NCBI RefSeq assembly: GCF_014898815.1
Contig: NW_026515445.1
Location: forward strand, 1,240,001-1,304,000
Reading direction: 5' to 3'
From: Panonychus citri
Lineage: Eukaryota > Arthropoda > Arachnida > Trombidiformes > Tetranychidae
Length of the DNA: 64,000 nucleotides
Shown: positions 1-11,502 of the stretch, one piece after another
Layout of the letters: every line of letters begins with the position of its first letter
How positions within the stretch are numbered: the first letter of the stretch is position 1
Notes under the pieces: generated by a model
Database searches by the model: none
Told to the model about the DNA's origin: nothing
Seen by the model: the letters and a program-made list of their open reading frames with translations, nothing else
Position numbers and translations under genes: made by a program

Positions 1-979
1 TTATAAAATCCCAATGAACTAAGAGATAAACAAATGGATTAAAAATGAGAAAGAAAAATTCAAATATGATTAGTGTTTCTTTTCTAACACACGAGATGGC
101 GCCATGTTCTCGAGAAATTCAATCGACATTTTTTCTTAATCGAAACAATTAAATTTAATTACGAACAATATTCTTGAGTCAATGATAACCGATATGATAT
201 TGATATTAGTTTTATATGGTGTATGAAAGTTTTATTCAACAGTCGAATGACACAGAGAACAGAAATTAATTGTTCTTTTATCACAATTAGTAAGTCTGAA
301 GTAGATTTTTATTTGATTTGATTGATCAACAATTAAGAACTGAAAAAACCATAATTACAATTGCAAGGGTGAAGATGCAACCAAATCAAAAGATGTTTGA
401 TTGTTAAGAAAAAGAATTAGAACAATTAAAAGTTAATCATGAGGAAAATTTAACTCTTCCCAAGAATCAATTGTCATTGATTGTCCACTTTGAACAACAA
501 TTTAGTTGAAGCAATAATTTCCTCTAATAACAATCAAGATGATCGTCAAACAAATAACATAAGAAAAGAAAACGTTCAACAATTTAACTCAAGGTTAATA
601 GAAACAATTTAACATAACTAACATTGATTATTTACTGACAATTTACTGATTACAATGGAAAAAATAACATAAGAAAAAATCGTGTTTCCCTTGAGGCAAT
701 TAAATCTATTAAAGTAACTATTGTTTTCTAGTGATCAACAATCAAGGGACAAAACTTTCACCTTGTGTCTCGTAACCATTGAGTCGATTAAATGTAAACA
801 TAAAACTTATAATTTACTAATCATAATGATTATCATTGAGTTTTCCATGAGGGAAATTGATGAATAATCAAAGGAATGAAAATCAACATGAGGAGTTAAT
901 GTTAATCCTATGGAGAGATGATCACATCTCATCACTTTGGGAATTTCAGTTGAAACCCTTAATTTTGATTCTTTTTTTA

Positions 980-1240
980 CCAGAATATAAATTCAATGAC
1001 CTTAGAGAGTCAACATGATGGTGATGGTGATGAAAATCATGGAAGGATAATGAAGATGAGATGAAAATCTCCTTGAAATGAAAATAAAGATGAAAAAGAG
1101 AGAGAAAAAAAACTTTTTCCATTTACTTTCTTCTTCTTTTTTCATCAAATTTTTCATCTTTCTTTCCAATTTACCGGTGATAATGAAGATAAACTGGTTA
1201 GAATCAGACTTTAATTTGCCTCAGGCGAAATTCAATTGTG
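980..1240. repeat. Diverged copy of segment 5770-5975
   Basis: The order of landmarks is shared with 5770-5975: a near-identical block around ATTCAATGACCT (991 and 5781), a GATGAAGAT-type purine run, AAACTTTTTC (about 1110 and 5881), a TTC-rich pyrimidine run, and TTTGCCTCA followed by GC (about 1216 and 5943). The copies are old and contain indels. No terminal repeats or ORF are evident, so the origin (dispersed repeat or local duplication) is unknown. Confidence 0.35.
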
Positions 1241-3811
1241 ATTAAATTAACGGAATTATCATGATAACAATCATATCTTCTCATCTCCTTGATTCTAATA
1301 TAATATGAGTGATCAACTTATTGCTTGTTGATTGTTGAGTTTCATTGTTAACTGACAAGCAAATGTTAAGTGTCATCATTTAATTTGTCATTTCATGTTG
1401 ATGACAATTAACCTGTGGATTGTAATTAGTGGGGAAAATTAACCAACGTCATTAATTATAATGATAACCTAGAAATTATCTATTCCTTTGCGATCTAGTT
1501 TATTGTTTTATTATTTTTATTTTGGAGAAAAAGTTTCATCTTTAATTGTTACAATCAAATTAAAATTATCAACCAAATCAACTCAATTGATTGATTACCT
1601 TTTATCATCATCATTTCACTTTACTTTTGTAATCAATTGATTGTTGCTGTTGGTCAACTACCGGTTTTTATTTGATTGTTGTTGTTTTAATCATGATAAT
1701 AAATAATAATGTACTTTCATTTTGAACATCAATTGTAAAATATTAGCCAAATATTTTTCAATCAACAATCAACAAGAGTAACAATTAAAATTTAAAGTTA
1801 AAACAACAATCAGAATACAGATTGATAATCATCTCAACCTCGACCTCAAATGATAAACTCGTTAATTGTAAATTATTATCAAATCTTATGTGGATTTCCT
1901 GATTCCGGTAATAACAATACAATCAATGTTATCATGATCAACTAATTTCACAATCAAAGTTAATTGGTGATCATCATTAATAACAATCGTTCAAACCTTA
2001 ACAAAGTTAATCAAAAAGCATTTGATTGTTGATCTCAATCAAATATTAGTGACAATTAATGCACAATGACCACGTAAATTTGCTTACAAATAGCAATCTA
2101 CTTAATTGTTGATACAATTGTCTTGAAAAAAAAAATGATTGGTACAAATCAATCAAACCCTTTAATCACCTAGATCATTAAATTAAAATGATAAACAATC
2201 AATTATCATTAAATAATCGTCTCTGTACCAGGTAAACATGGCGATTCCCTCAAGGTATTAATTGTTGATTGTAATTTTTCATACAATTAGAGGAAAAAAA
2301 TGAAAAGTTATCATGATACAGTAAACATATTATCAATTAAATAAAAGAAAACTTTCATCAATTAAATTACAGTAACAAAACAATTTAATCTGGTTACTAA
2401 TACTATAATTAACAATCAAATCAAAGGGTTCATCTCTCATAGACTCTAAAGTCATTGTATCATTGCCCTGAGCATTTCCTGAATATTTTAAACAGTTAAG
2501 GGAAGTTTAATATTAATAATGATGATAATGATACTTGATGATGATAATAACGATAATGATTATGATGATTATGATGACAACATGTAACAATCAACAAACC
2601 ATATCAACTGATTGTTGTTGTTATTGACAAAATGATTTACACAATGAGATACTTTTTTTATTACGGTGACTTTGTTTATTATCATCATTAAATGAAAAAC
2701 TCATAGATATCATGATGATGATCGTTATCATCCCGTCATCATTTTAATCATTAACATGATCATTAACATCAATTGGTACAAATTGTTTACACTCGAGTTA
2801 AATTCAGTTAAATTCCCGGTCTTTTTTTCCCATTACTTTTTATTCAATTTTTGCTTTCACTTTGAGGTTTTTTTTTATTCTAATTTCATATCAATTTTAT
2901 CGTTGATTTTTTATATGAAATTTGTTATAATGTTGATTGTGATCAAGGGTGATGACGAAATTATCATTTTCTTAATTGTTCTGATGATTATCATTGCTTT
3001 TCTTGCTGAGAAATTCACTTAATTGTACCGGCAGAATCTCTGAACAGAGTTAAATTGTGATCGTTTTTTTTCCTTCTCATTCTAATCGTCAACGTAATTA
3101 CAATCAATTTTGATTATTACGTCAACGAAAAATCAATGTTAACAGTTAATCATTCAATTTTTTTACACCTTGATCCTATTTGAATTGATTGAACTGATTT
3201 AACCTTGATTGTGATCAAATCAAAAGTTACTTTTATACAACAATTTAACTAGAAAATGTTTCTCAAATTGGTTACCATTATTTTGTCAATCAACTTATCA
3301 TAATTAATTGCGTGTTAATTGTTTAAAATGTTAACACATGTCCAATCAAACAGCAATTGACTAAACTAATGACGATAATTGTTAGTAAATCACGAGAAAA
3401 AAAACCACAATTTAACTAATTAACTTGAATGGTTTTCTAGGTGCTATTAGAAATGAATAGCTGATTGTCTATGAACCCGAAGATTTAAAAGTTATCAACA
3501 TTTTTACGTTAACCATCATTATGATTAGTTGATTGTTGTTCATGATGGTGAAGATGATGATGATGGTTCCTTTTAAAGGCAACAACCTTACCAAGTCCGG
3601 AAGATGGACACAAGAAGAGCTTCTTGTTCAGATGACCTGGATGATGATGAGGATGATAAGCTAATTCCAGACTCTCTTCCTTTCATGATCAACATCAAGT
3701 TTTAATCATTCCAAGTCCATTGTCAGTATTTTTTTCATTGAGAAACTTTTGATTATAAATTGTTTGCATCATATTTACAGATGATGTGTTTTCATCAACA
3801 GTAGATGGGTG

Positions 3812-3833
3812 GATGATGATGATGATGATGATG
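3812..3833. repeat. (GAT)n microsatellite
   Basis: About seven uninterrupted GAT units inside non-coding DNA. Confidence 0.85.
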
Positions 3834-6658
3834 AAGATAAGGACAATAAAGGTGTGTGAATGTATCCTAGTGGTAGATTATTTAGATTTTCAAGGTTACT
3901 ATTAGTGGTCATTCATCAGTGAAGATGATGGTGAAAAAAACACCAATTGAAAAGATGAAGAAAAAACTTTCTTTCATCTGAATTCAGTCAATTGTGAACT
4001 TTTATCATATTATCTTCATTTCTAATCCTCCTCATCATCATCCTAATCTTCAATCATTATCATCATTCTGATTCCTTATCCCTTTTATTGTAAGATTAAC
4101 CATTTAAATTGCTTGTATCACATTTCACAATTAATTTTAACCGTTTTTTTTTTTGAAACAATTTGAATCGTTAATCGCAACCAATCATGAATCAAAAGAT
4201 GTGTATGAGGTTAACCATGTTCAGGTAATTTCTCAACCATAATAACAATCAGATGAAAGTTGAATTCTGATTCAGGTTAAACTGAATTAACTTTCCTTTT
4301 ATCACCATCATGATTCTGGATGAAAACGATAAAAAAATGCTTTCAATTGTTGTGAAAAAATCATCTTCTTTCATCATAATCATCAGTTGATTGTTGAACA
4401 ATTGACAACAAAAATATCATATTTATTAACACAGTTTGTCAATTGTTGTTTGATTGTTTATGCAGGTAAACCCAGTAATCTATTATAACAATTGATGAAA
4501 AGTGGTTGTCACAATCAAATTATATCTGAGTATCTTCACATTGGACTAATTGTTGACTTTTAATTGTGATCAACTCTTTGTCCAGAGACCAGTCATTTCC
4601 TTTGACCAAAATGGTTGATTATTTTATCAAGGAAATCAATTGTGATTAGTTTAAACAGTAAAGATTAATAATAGATAATAGCTATTAACAATCAGCTGAT
4701 TGTGTCTCGTCCTCAATTTTAATTACAATCAAAAACAACTTTATCCAAGGTTAATAATGAACAAGATTATCCATTGACCTTTTTTTACCATATCATAATC
4801 ACAATTAACTTAATCATTCACTTGATAGTCATCAGTGTTCATCTTAACATTTATCCTTGATTAGTGTGTAAGAAATTAATATTATTATTCAATTACAATT
4901 AACAAGTAATCATTTTAATTTCAATCAATTTTACTTTTTACTCGTTTTTCTTAGATTGTTGTATTTTCCATTGATTGTTGTTTAATCATCAATCAATTGT
5001 TGATGTTTTCATTGTAGTCAACCTGTCATAATTAAAAGCTTCACCTAGATTTGATTGTAATCATTAACTGTTACTTTTATTTTGTATATTTTTTGGCAAA
5101 ACTTTAACTAATATAATTTGTTTTGGTAATTATAATGATGATTAATACAATTGATTGTTATCCATAAAATTGGATCAAAAGTAAATCAGAAACCATTTAA
5201 TAAGTTAATCATATTATGATTATTTTTAATTCTCATTCCAACTTCCTGGACACGATTAATTTGTAAATACACCAATTAATTTAATTGAAATGTATATTTA
5301 TTATTTTCTTCCCTAGCAAACAATCAGATTGATTAATCATTAATACTAATCAACAATGATGATCAATGTAAACGTACGCAAATCAAAAAAAATGTTAGAT
5401 TAACAATCAATTTTGATTGTGATGATCTAATGCTGATTCTTGTTTAATCATCAACGTAAAAATTATTAATATTATCAAAGTTCTTAGCTCATTAACAATC
5501 AACAAAATTTGAAAGTAAAAAAAAGTACAATTCAATTGATTTCAAGGTTAATTGCAACAATTTAGCTTTGGTCACCTCCAGATCTTAATACTGGTCAGTG
5601 CAATATCATTTGCAATAGATAATCAAATGAGTAGCAATTAAATGTAATGATAATTTAATTAAGGATTTGCTAGTCAATCGTTTTTGGAGTAAAAAAAAAA
5701 ATTTCATCGATAATGATTCAGGATAAGTGATGAACTTTTCTCGTATACTTTTCATTATCTGATTTATTTCCGGAATTTAAATTCAATGACCTCAGCTAAG
5801 GATAAAACCATGATGATGAAGATGAAGATAAAGATGAAGATGAAGATGAAAATGAATGGACAGCTCGCCTTTGAATGGATAAACTTTTTCTAGTTGTTTT
5901 TCCTCTTCATCCCTTAAACCGGTTCCATTAAAGTCTTGATATTTTGCCTCAAGCAATTTGCTGGCTTTGTTTTGCCATTAGATTAACGGATTTTATTACC
6001 TTGTTAATCTTAATCTTCATTAATCCACAGGTTGAGATGCTGTTAATCTTTCTGGTCAATCGTCTACTCTTGTAATTTGATTACCTATTAATTTAACTGA
6101 GAGTTTGATTCCCTTTCATCTTGGTGATTAAATAATCACAACCATCTGAATGATTATAACAATTTTAATCAACAACCATTGAGAGTGTAAACTGTTAAAA
6201 TGTAATCAGTTTCAATCCTATTAATTAACGTTATCAAAACCAAATTTAGTTATTGTTGTTTACTAATCACAAATAATGAATAATTATCATGATTAATAGT
6301 GATGGTTTGCATTGGCAAATATGGTTAATTGATCATCAACTTGGTTATTGACAAAATTTATTCATTTCAGAATAGTTGATTACAAGTTAATTGTAAATTA
6401 ATATCACAATCAAGCTGATTATTGATTACGTCAAGAGATTAGAGTCATGATTTTCATGTCTATCAGTATTAAATGATGATAGTAATTTACTTTGGTTATT
6501 ATTAAGATGATGATTCAAGTAACAATTTAACCTTGATCACTTTCCTTTGTTAAAGTGCTTCAACAATTTACCTTCACCATAGGGATTAGAGGTTAATCTG
6601 GTTCTGGTTTTCTTTTCTTACCTTTCACCGGCTCTTTGGCTTTAGATGAAACTAGAAA

Positions 6659-6802
6659 ATGAAACTGCCCAAAGAAAAGTTGCTTGACCAGATATTTTAT
6701 CAACTATCAACACCGAAGTTCCTGAGTGACCCAACCCTCAACCCACCGAAGTCCAAAGGAGTTTCAGAGGGAAAAGAATTTTTTTCAATTCTTCTTTGTT
6801 AA
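6659..6802 (+). other. 47-codon ORF in the putative leader of the GT31 gene
   Basis: An ATG-started frame encodes a 47-residue peptide rich in Lys, Pro and Leu, in a patch noticeably less AT-rich than its surroundings. It lies about 560 bp upstream of the galactosyltransferase start and could be an upstream ORF in its 5' leader, a small exon, or chance. No signal peptide or known motif is visible. Confidence 0.15.
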
Positions 6803-6955
6803 TTGACTCGCTTTTTCTACTAGAAATTAACCTGATGGCACAATTGATTTGGTTTGAAGGAAACTTTGCTCATCACAATTAGTGTTACAATTTGGTCTAA
6901 TTGTTCAGCACTAGTTTGGTTTGTAGTTTCTCCGTTTGGAGGTGTTGACTGTTTG

Positions 6956-6969
6956 GTTACCATGACAAC
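6956..6969 (+). promoter_or_regulatory. RFX-type X-box motif
   Basis: GTTACCATGACAAC fits the X-box consensus GTNRYY-AT-RRNAAC bound by RFX winged-helix factors. It lies about 390 bp upstream of the GT31 start codon. Two further perfect matches occur upstream of UBE2S and RRS1. Confidence 0.4.
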
Positions 6970-7357
6970 AGTTTCTTTTCTCTCTCTTTTTTTCTTCTCT
7001 TCTCATCTCAATCGGAATCTCTTCTTACTTTTAGCATGGCGCTTGTTCGGATTGGATCCTTTGTCTTTTGACAAAACTTTTTCTTTCTCAAGTTATTTAT
7101 GTAAAATGTTATTCAATCGTTAATTTGTGTTCTACCAATTAACAGTTAATCGTCAATTAAATCAATCATCTTTTTCTAGTTAGTGAATCAATTGATCAAC
7201 TGAAACCATCGGTTATCCAGAGTTAAAGTTTTTCTTTTCTCTTTTTCAATTTGTTTTCATATTCTTTTCTCTTTTCTCTTTGTTATTTCTTTTAATGATT
7301 TCATTCATTTTAATTACGGAATCCAATTATTCAGAATAACAAATCAAGTAACCAAAC

Positions 7358-8969
7358 ATGATTTCTGCTCAAAAGCGAATGTTAACTTTATTTTGTATTA
7401 CCTTTGTATTGGCTACTTTGATGACCATCAGTCACTATGGAGGACCAACAACTCGGACTGGCAATGGCCGTCGATTGGTTTTAAACAACGTTGACCAAGA
7501 AAAATTGGTTAAAATTTTAAATTCTGTGCCTTACCAATCGTCATCATTATCCGATTTAATCAATGATAACGATGAAAATAGTAACAATCAAATTAATTTC
7601 CAACCTTCGCCACTGCCCGTCAATGTGCTAGTTCAACAACAACAACAACGCCAATTCTCTGAGAAACCATCATTGTCTTCCTCTTCTTCTTTATCTTCTT
7701 CATTCTCTTCTTCAAAACTACTATCATCGCCATCATCTCATTCACCTGTGATACAATCATCGAAAATTGTTCCTTCCCAATCTTCCACCATTAATTTGTC
7801 TTCTTCACCCTCACCTCCTTTACCACCATCACTTTCTTCATCTCCCCCTTCCAATCGACCTCTGCAACAATCTTCGCCACTCGCACCAGCATTTTCTGTG
7901 ATCACTACTCCTAAACATTCACCTTCTCCCAGTCTCTCTTCCACCCTGTTAATGAATCCTCTCAACCGACAGCCATTAATCGTAATGAGACTAAGAACCA
8001 AACAGAGGAACAAAAGTTCAGAGGATTTTTCACTTCTGATGAGATTGCCTTAACTCGTCAATTTCTCATTGACAAGCCCAATTTCTGTGATACTGACAAT
8101 GGAGCTTCTCTTGACCTGTTGATTTTGGTTAATTCGGCCATCGGGAACTTCGAAGCTCGTCAAGCAATTCGAGAGACATGGGGAAAGTTTGCCGTTGAAC
8201 GAGGTTCTCTTTTACTGTTTCTCATCGGTGATTCGCGTGACTCTTTCATCAATGAACAACTTGAAAAGGAGAATCAACAATATTCTGATTTACTTCAAGG
8301 TGCATTTATCGACAGTTATTACAATTTAACCCTTAAAACAATGTCAATGATGAAATGGGTTAGTGATAATTGCGATAAAGTTAAGTTTGTTTTGAAAGTA
8401 GATGATGATATGTTCATTAACATGCAATTATTGGTTGACTTCTGTGAGACCCGAAACTTTACCAAATCAATTATTGGTCATATTGGTAAAAAGTGGAAAC
8501 CTCATCGTGACGTTGGTAGTAAATGGTTTGTTTCCCAATCAGTTTTCAATGGAACCTATTTCCCCAATTTCGCCACTGGACCATGTTACATGTTCTCAGG
8601 GGATGTGGCGAAATCCTTGAGTGAACAAAGTTACAAGATGAAACCTCTTCACTTGGAAGATGTTTTCATGACGGGAATAGTTGCTGAGGCTGCGAAAGTC
8701 CGTCGATTAAACTATTCCTAATGAAAAATGTTCGAGTCAAGGTGACCCCCTGTAATTTTAAGCGTTTTATGACCAGTCATAAACACACACCGCAAGAGAT
8801 TATCTCACTTTGGAATCAAGTCTACGATGAGATGGATAAACCTTGTGAAAAATCAACTTCCAAGCCAACAGGTTCATCCTCAACTAAACCACCCAAAAAG
8901 ACTGAATCTTCATCTAAAAAACATAACCAATGGCCAATGGAACAAAAGACAAATGTTATAATAATTTAA
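7358..8969 (+). CDS. Beta-1,3-galactosyltransferase-like type II membrane protein (GT31), frame interrupted
   Basis: A Golgi glycosyltransferase of family GT31, transferring a hexose from UDP-sugar in beta-1,3 linkage; the exact acceptor cannot be told. Residues about 8-24 form a signal-anchor, followed by a Ser/Pro/Gln-rich stem of about 190 residues. The catalytic part has RQAIRETWG, a KVDDD metal-binding motif (about 8394-8408), TGPCYMFSGD and HLEDVF, all GT31 landmarks. The coding sequence runs through three frames: frame 2 (7358 to about 7915-8050), frame 1 (to the TAA at 8719-8721) and frame 3 (to 8969, including TPCNFKRF). Each change fits one missing base; adding two bases makes the span 538 codons, giving a normal 537-residue protein. 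The first break could instead be a 35-nt intron (7898-7932, GTGATC...CCCAG), which also restores frame. Assembly error, tiny intron or pseudogene remain open; the strong conservation after each break argues against an old pseudogene. Confidence 0.8.
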
Positions 8970-9148
8970 TGTTCATTAAGCATGATACTCATGTTTCAAG
9001 CCTTTGGAAAAAAAGATCATTTTGATTCCATTACAAACAAACTAATCGTTGTAAAAAAGTTTCATGCTACAAGTGAATTAACTTGTTAGCATTTAATCCT
9101 GTTTTCGTTACTTTCTTCAGTAACCCTTGTAATAGATTTCTAATCTAA

Positions 9149-9152
<4 letters not shown>

Positions 9153-9190
<38 letters not shown>
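9153..9190. repeat. (TC)n microsatellite
   Basis: About 19 uninterrupted TC units, in the 3' flank (possibly the 3' UTR) of the GT31 gene. Confidence 0.9.
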
Positions 9191-9193
<3 letters not shown>

Positions 9194-9398
9194 AATTACT
9201 TTTATCCTTTTCCTCCCTCACCATAGAGTAAGAACTTTTTACTCTCCTCTGAACCTCTTCTCTCACTTTGTGTATTTTAATGATCAACTGTGGTACCTTT
9301 TCCTATGATAATAATTTGTTGTTATCAAATTTTGAGAAGTGATTAACCCATTGATTGCATTAGAATTGATTTCCCATCGTTTATTTTGTAATAATTCA

Positions 9399-9434
9399 AC
9401 TTGATTACCATCATGTCATCGATGGTAATCAAGT
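9399..9434. repeat. Perfect 14-bp hairpin
   Basis: ACTTGATTACCATC (9399-9412) and its exact reverse complement (9421-9434) flank an 8-nt loop. It lies 430 bp downstream of the GT31 stop codon. A structured 3' UTR element or a chance palindrome are both possible. Confidence 0.6.
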
Positions 9435-11502
9435 AAATTTAAGAAAATGTTAAATTATCCCTTAACATGGAAGCAGTTTTCCAACTTGGAAGTTAAATCG
9501 TTGTCATGTGAAATTCATCATTGATTAATGATATGACAATTTATCCACAAGTTAAGTTTAATTTCTTAACTAATCAATTTCCAGTTAGTAATTTATTCTT
9601 ATTTAAAATTATATAAATAATTTTCACCAAATTTTCATATAATTCTGATATTTCATATAATTACGATTCAACTCTCGACTTGGTCGAAACAACTTCCAAA
9701 TTGTCCCAATTAACGATAAAACTTGGATAATACAATCAATTATCAATCATATCCCATCGCATTTGTTAAGACGGTAATTTATTGATTATTTGTCTAATTA
9801 TCGCCAATCTAATTTAATTATTTGAAAAAAAAACATTCCTTGATCTTATTTTCACTATTTCACCATTACTATTATCATTATCATCATCTAATTGTTTATA
9901 TTAATCACTATTGGATGTCCATTAACCCAAGTCTCGTGTAATTACATGTTATTGATGAAAACGTAATCAGTTAATTAACTATGAAACAGAGAAAAGAAAC
10001 TCAATTGTAAATATCTATTTCCTTAACTGTTATTGGACCGAATTTGTCAAAACAATTAAATCCGGATAATCCTTTAAATCTTGTGAAAATTGAGGAGCTT
10101 CATCCATCGATAAATCAACGAATAAAAATCATTCCGATTGAATTATTAATCCATCATTTGCATTGACTCTTTACTCGATAATTTTGATCCTTAATCGATC
10201 GCGAGGATTATAAGATTAACTTCGGTTATCCAATTGGTGTTTCACTTATGCCACAATTTTAATCTTCTACATTTGAATTGAGTTACATCAGGTTGGAATT
10301 AAGTTCTAATCTCATGAAGCAGATTATCTGATCACAATTAATCTCCTGAAAGAAAAGCGGAAATCGACAAACTGATGATCGATTTAAGTGTTTTTAGCGA
10401 ATCGCTTCCATTGAGAATTCCGAATGAAATCTGATTATTTGAATGGATAGAGAATTCTAATTATCGGCTATCATGATATTCTTACCATAGGTAATGAGAA
10501 ATTACTTAAATTATGTAAATTAAAAAGTTTAGATTCGAAAATGGGTTTTCTCCAAACTGTTAATCTTTTAATCAAACAATTGAATTCATCGACTTATCTG
10601 ATGTTTTGAAAGTTCGCAAATTATAATCTAAATGATTAATCAGTGAATTTCCTAAGAACATGGTTACAACAAAGAAACGAGGAAATTAACTTGCAATAAT
10701 TAGATGAATTTAATTATTATGACAAAAGAAAAAAGTTCGAAATAAATGAAACATCAGAGATAATTGTAATTATTGTTGATAATTATGCACACAATTTAGA
10801 GATGAGTGAAAGATAAAATGAAAATTCAATTGTAATCATTTGTTTGAATCAGTTTTCTGTTTGTTTGTTGTGTATTTTCATGATAAGATTCATTTAGAAT
10901 GAAAATGACAAGAGGTAACATGATCTAAATCCAGAATGAATAATAGGAGGGAGGAAATGAAGATGATAATGATCATCATGATGAGAAGAAACCAAATGAG
11001 AGATGGTTGAGTACAATTAACAAGTTCTCTTTGGAACTTAAACAACAAATTAATCAGAAAGTTGATGAATAAAAATTGATGTTTGTTGTGTTTTAGATGC
11101 TTGATGAATACGTTTCGCATTTTCGGGGCTTGATTTCCATCGTTAAGATAAAAAGGAGATGCAGTTGATAATTGATTTAATGGAAAGAGTTTAAAAGTTG
11201 GAGAGAAAAGAAAGTGAAAGTGGATGATGAAAGATGATGAAAGAGAAGATGGAGCGAAAGAATTGGCTAAAAGTAGATGAGAAGACTGATCATTTTGGCA
11301 ACAAATGAGTGATTTTGTGTGTATTGTTTTGAGAAGATGTAATTGTTGTGTCATGTGAAGAATCAGAATCGATTTATGATTTAGGAATGGCTGCGATAAC
11401 AAGAGAAATTAACATTGGTAAAGAACCAGCGAAATTGACACACAAAGTTAGCAGATTGTTTGTCTCTTTTCCTTTTCTTTTCCTTTTGTTGTAGTGGTCA
11501 AT
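9435..11502. other. Intergenic, with the probable 3' UTR of SHOC2 at its right end
   Basis: No coding exon was recognised. The 170-codon antisense frame at 10890-11402 has a low-complexity, family-free translation and abuts the SHOC2 stop, so it is most likely SHOC2 3' UTR or flank. Confidence 0.5.

Larger units (their letters stand above)
1..6600. other. Gene-poor AT-rich intergenic region
   Basis: I see no convincing exon here on either strand. Open frames are short and lack codon bias or family resemblance. The stretch is saturated with TTGATTG, TGATTGTT and their complements (CAATCAA, AACAATCA), plus ATCATCAT/GATGATGA triplet runs. Words such as TGATTGAT (near 1588) resemble Exd/Hox or Pbx-type homeodomain sites, so part of it could be regulatory DNA for the galactosyltransferase gene downstream, but that is inference. 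A 33-codon frame at 3604-3705 is the only acidic, non-repetitive peptide noticed and is too short to call. Confidence 0.6.

Noticed and set aside
2756..3022. 88-codon plus-strand ORF
   Set aside because: Phe/Ile/Leu-dominated translation of AT-rich DNA, no family resemblance, no splice context.
6854..7123. 89-codon plus-strand ORF before GT31
   Set aside because: Hydrophobic, compositionally like pyrimidine-rich non-coding DNA; overlaps the X-box. More likely 5' leader.
7738..8013. Antisense ORF over the GT31 stem
   Set aside because: Shadow of the Ser/Pro-rich coding sequence on the other strand.
10890..11402. 170-codon minus-strand ORF next to SHOC2
   Set aside because: No similarity to anything, Phe/Leu/Ser-rich, directly downstream of the SHOC2 stop; probable 3' UTR.
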